From: Nitzschia sp. pyKryTriq1
Lineage: Eukaryota; Bacillariophyta; Bacillariophyceae; Bacillariales; Bacillariaceae
DNA: 64,000 nucleotides
Direction of reading: 5' to 3'
Assembly (NCBI GenBank): GCA_956465555.1
Contig: OY101115.1
Coordinates: 3,944,120-4,008,119 of the forward strand
Shown here: piece after piece, positions 61,272-64,000 of the stretch
Position numbering within the stretch: position 1 is the stretch's first letter
How the letters are laid out: every line of letters begins with the position of its first letter
Position numbers and translations under genes: made by a program
Notes under the pieces: model-generated
Database searches by the model: none
Seen by the model: the letters and a program-made list of their open reading frames with translations, nothing else
Told to the model about the DNA's origin: nothing

Positions 61272-62139
61272 CTAGAGTATCCTGTCAATCGACTCGACCT
61301 TGACAGAAAATGGAAAAATTCCTTCCCCGAAGGTTTCCTTGGGATTGGGACTACCATCGGCTAGCTTGAGTGATAGCATGAGCCCCACTTCTTTCATCTC
61401 CTTGCAATCAAACTTATATTGGGATGCATCGGAAGGCGTCCGCGGTCCAAATGAGGGCGACAGCTGGTCGAATGGAATCTCCACGTCCTGCCATTCGCCG
61501 TCTGAGTTATTATTGTTGGTGGGAACATCCATTTGCCACGATGGATTCCTCGACATGGGTCCTCCACGACTACCATCGGTCATGAAGAATTTGTACGTCT
61601 TTCCATCTCCCTGTATTCGTAACCGTAAGCCTTTGCACGAAGAAAGGTCGATCGTCTCTGGAATTGCAGAACGGATCGATGCAAATCCGCCACCATTGGT
61701 ATTGATGGTCCCTTTGAAATGCAGATATCCATCCTCCACAGTGTGCTCCGTGTGCGATTGACCCCCCATCACAGGATCATCCAATTTGTACCAACTTAAA
61801 CTGTGGCTTGCCATCTGAACACAGTAGAGGTAAATACCGAATTTAGAGCAGGCGACGAAGCGTTTCCTTGATGAGAACCTAAAAGAACAAATTGCTAAAA
61901 TCTCCAGCTCCACTTCTAGCTGGCGGCCGCCCACCTACCTTTAACGCAGAGACTGCATTACGCTCATTGGCCGCCCTATCATATTTCACCATTCGCATGG
62001 CCTGACCCATCTTCTTGAAGAATTCGAGGATCCCTCGTCGAGCAACGACAGTATCAAATAAACCAAGGAGGAGGATGCTTGCTAGCAGGGGTACACGTAC
62101 GACGACGCGAAGAGAACTCTTGCTCGAATAACGAAGCAT
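61272..62139 (-). CDS. CIA30-domain protein with secretory leader, two exons
   Basis: Exons 62139-61939 and 61814-61272 (minus strand) join through a 124-nt intron (GTAGGT ... GTTCAG), giving 247 residues. Exon 1 codes a signal-anchor or signal peptide (VVVRVPLLASILLLGLFDTVVA). Exon 2 is a CIA30 domain: LSWYKLDDPVMGGQSHTEHTV (family W..LDDxVMGGxS), FKGTINTNGGGFASIRS, CKGLRLRIQGDGKTYKFF, EIPFDQLSPSF, and the closing GIFPFSVKVESID. Members of this branch without a mitochondrial leader occur in plastids and in the secretory system; the leader here suggests the ER or the diatom plastid route. No ASAFAP motif is seen. Confidence 0.82.
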
Positions 62140-62764
62140 TGAATTCTCAAGAACGAATCATCAATTTGGAAACGCGACGCCCCCACAAGCAAGCAGAAGA
62201 CTTAGCGCTTTCTCTGTCTTTTCAGTTGATTGCAAATTGCAACATCTTGATCGTCGTTCGTCTCGTCGCAATAAAAGTCGCAATTTGTTCGCGTCGTGCG
62301 TTGTACGTGTAGCGTGTCGTCCATCTGGCAAGAAAGTTGTTTCTCGACTCATTCGACCTCAAAGCACCTGTCGTCTCGCGTGTGAGAGCGCCCGGGGCCC
62401 GGGGCGGGCCCTGGCTGGCCCCTATTAATGGCCGCGGGGCCTGCCGTTCAGGTTTTGAACCCTGATCATTGAAGGCGTCACAAAAGCAGGCAGATACTGC
62501 AGCAGTGATGGTGGTGACGACCACGAGTAGAAGTATTGGTCTTCCCAAGGTCTTCCCGTTGCTTGTAACGTCACCAAATCAGCCAGACGCATTTCACTTG
62601 TCGTCAAGGCAGCGATCTCTCAACGCAACAGTACTGTATGCGAGTAAAGTAGGTGTAGGCACGATTGCTGTTGCTCATTTTCAAGTTTGGGTGGCTTTAC
62701 CTAAAAACTAGAATCATCATCGATCGCCCTGTTGTGATTATTCCTTTTGACCTGGCATTGCATC
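62140..62764. other. intergenic between divergent CIA30 and SMPD4-like genes
   Basis: Holds a GC-rich palindromic stretch GCCCGGGGCCCGGGGCGGGC at about 62390-62410. Short open frames on both strands, one with a signal-like start on the minus strand (62548), are not convincing. Confidence 0.4.
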
Positions 62765-64000
62765 ATGTTGGAGGAAGCATTGAGTTCCACCACGTATTCG
62801 CCAGCGGAAGCTGCGCTGACATTCATCTCCTTTCTGGAGGTCGAGCTCGCAGCTGGAGGTGCTGCCGCCGAGTCTCGGTTCTTCAAGCTCTTCTCGATGC
62901 TTTGTGACCGAGTCTTTGGCGTCCTATCCATGGAAGAGGGCTTCAAACATCAGATCGGCGGCTGGTTATCGCGGCAAGCCAAATGGGAACGGCCGAACAC
63001 GTCCGTATCATCACAAGGATACAGCCCGCACTACAGGATCCCACAGAGAAATGATTCGAGTTCCAACAATCGATCTGATCCTGTGATCAAATTGCTCGGA
63101 GCTCGCGCCATCACAAACTCAACAACGTCCAAAGACCAGCAGCAGCCGTTGACTTTGATCGAAGCCTTTGCAAAAGAAGCGGAACACCGACCGAATGTTC
63201 GGTATCCCTTTCCCTTTGAAGCTTTTCCCAAATCGACACAGGAGGCATGGATTGCTCTAATCGACGCTGCGTTGGGTGGGTCTACTGCATTGGAGAATCC
63301 ACCAAGTGAGAACTTGACGCGTCTGCTAGGCTCTTTGTTCCGAGTCAAACCACTAGAGCAAATAGGTCTACGGCAATACCAACAAGCCAAGGCTCTACAG
63401 AAGGATAACCGGAGACCTCTGCAGCTCAGTCCTATGCAGTTCCAATCGAGATCTCCCATGTCTCCGCTCGCGACCCAGGGCTCTACCCCGACCAAGGAAA
63501 AGGATTCTCATCCAATGATCAACTTGAGCATGCTGGAATACTACCTGGTGGTATTTATTCGATATCCCCTGGCCCCTGCACCGTTGGAGACCCAGCCTAC
63601 TCAAACCAAAACGGCGACGACGGCGACTCGTTCGGGCGTCACCTTACCCGCAGCGTCGAGACGAACGGAACCCTATGGCGAATTGGTGTACCATCAACTG
63701 TATCAAGAGTACATCAATTACTATGTCCCAAGCAAAGTGCCACAAGGACAATCGAATGGCTTTGCTCCCTTGCAACGACCATCGGAACTATTCATTCGCA
63801 TTACAGTCAATCTGTGGATGGAAGGCCAAAATTCGCTATGGCCCACAGCCAAAGCTGTCAAGGACTTTCAGGAGCGTCGGGGCGCACAGACACCCGTGGA
63901 TCTGAACACTTCCTTTGATCTTGTTAGGACCAAGTATGATCCGCCACCCTATCAAATATCACGTTCCTTGCACAAACTCGTTGCGAGAGCCGTATCCGAC
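62765..64000 (+). CDS. SMPD4-like protein, 5' part (runs off the window)
   Basis: The ATG at 62765 opens a frame that stays open to the window end (412 codons), so the gene is incomplete here. It begins MLEEALSSTTYSPAEAALTF, with AAAESRFFKLFSMLCDRVFGVL, SMEEGFKHQIGGWL, then HRPNVRYPFPFEAFP, STQEAWIALIDAALGG, MINLSMLEYYLVVFIRYPLAP, YGELVYHQLYQEYINYYVP and ELFIRITVNLWMEG. The pattern 'EYY...F.RYPL' then 'Y..L...Y..YF.P' and 'E..I....W' is that of SMPD4 (neutral sphingomyelinase 3), an ER and nuclear-envelope protein. The match is by spaced motifs. Confidence 0.6.
   Translation, partial: MLEEALSSTTYSPAEAALTFISFLEVELAAGGAAAESRFFKLFSMLCDRVFGVLSMEEGFKHQIGGWLSRQAKWERPNTSVSSQGYSPHYRIPQRNDSSSNNRSDPVIKLLGARAITNSTTSKDQQQPLTLIEAFAKEAEHRPNVRYPFPFEAFPKSTQEAWIALIDAALGGSTALENPPSENLTRLLGSLFRVKPLEQIGLRQYQQAKALQKDNRRPLQLSPMQFQSRSPMSPLATQGSTPTKEKDSHPMINLSMLEYYLVVFIRYPLAPAPLETQPTQTKTATTATRSGVTLPAASRRTEPYGELVYHQLYQEYINYYVPSKVPQGQSNGFAPLQRPSELFIRITVNLWMEGQNSLWPTAKAVKDFQERRGAQTPVDLNTSFDLVRTKYDPPPYQISRSLHKLVARAVSD

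Noticed and set aside
62222-62548. Minus-strand frame of 108 codons with a signal-like start
   Set aside because: It crosses a GC-rich palindrome, lies in the 5' region of the CIA30 gene, and the part after the leader has no protein features.

Overview
The window is nuclear DNA of a photosynthetic stramenopile, most likely a pennate diatom. Genes are dense, lie on both strands, and have no or one to two short GT-AG introns (72 to 134 nt). The gene content fits: a cycloeucalenol cycloisomerase (phytosterol route through cycloartenol), a two-domain FEA1/phytotransferrin-like iron protein, CIA30 proteins, a bacterial-type aquaporin and a bacterial-type RDD membrane protein. Species is not determined.

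Layout. 0.7-13 kb: aquaporin-like channel, ShKT-domain secreted protein, the kinetochore protein CENP-C, an acidic/basic nuclear protein, and a three-exon ATG2 autophagy lipid-transfer protein (1935 aa). 13-25 kb: a natural fusion of a prolyl 4-hydroxylase with a GT60-type GlcNAc-transferase (both steps of the Skp1 modification pathway in one chain), an RDD membrane protein, tRNA-Leu(CAG), AASDH/ACSF4 (adenylation-carrier-propeller), a TMEM223-like mitochondrial protein and a CIA30/NDUFAF1 complex I assembly factor. 25-39 kb: an aftiphilin-like adaptor with FGDF repeats, a ZNF598-C-terminal-like fragment, RNA polymerase III subunit RPC7, a Popeye/cyclic-nucleotide-domain membrane protein, a Golgi glycosyltransferase-like protein, a SET methyltransferase and a STN1-like telomere protein. 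41-52 kb: a zinc-ribbon protein, a SAYSvFN (SAYSD1-like) ER protein, cycloeucalenol cycloisomerase, an SGNH-hydrolase-like protein, an ankyrin protein, BRAP2 and an unknown small protein. 52.7-58.2 kb: a mobile-element region. Two related transposon-type genes, one a C-terminal fragment and one long, converge on a foldback structure whose arms are built of a 41-bp tandem repeat. 58.7-64 kb: the phytotransferrin-like gene, a secretory CIA30 protein and the 5' part of an SMPD4-like gene that runs off the window.

Most genes are housekeeping and not organised in pathways; neighbours are independent transcription units, often divergent or convergent. Intergenic DNA carries many palindromic GTAC-rich words (GGTACC, ACCGGTA; one 18-bp palindrome occurs three times) and two inverted copies of a TTGGCC palindrome array flanking the ZNF598-like/RPC7 gene pair. 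The items most worth following are the foldback/transposon region, the hydroxylase-GlcNAc-transferase fusion, the palindrome arrays, the RDD protein with 9-residue repeats, and the FGDF repeat protein.
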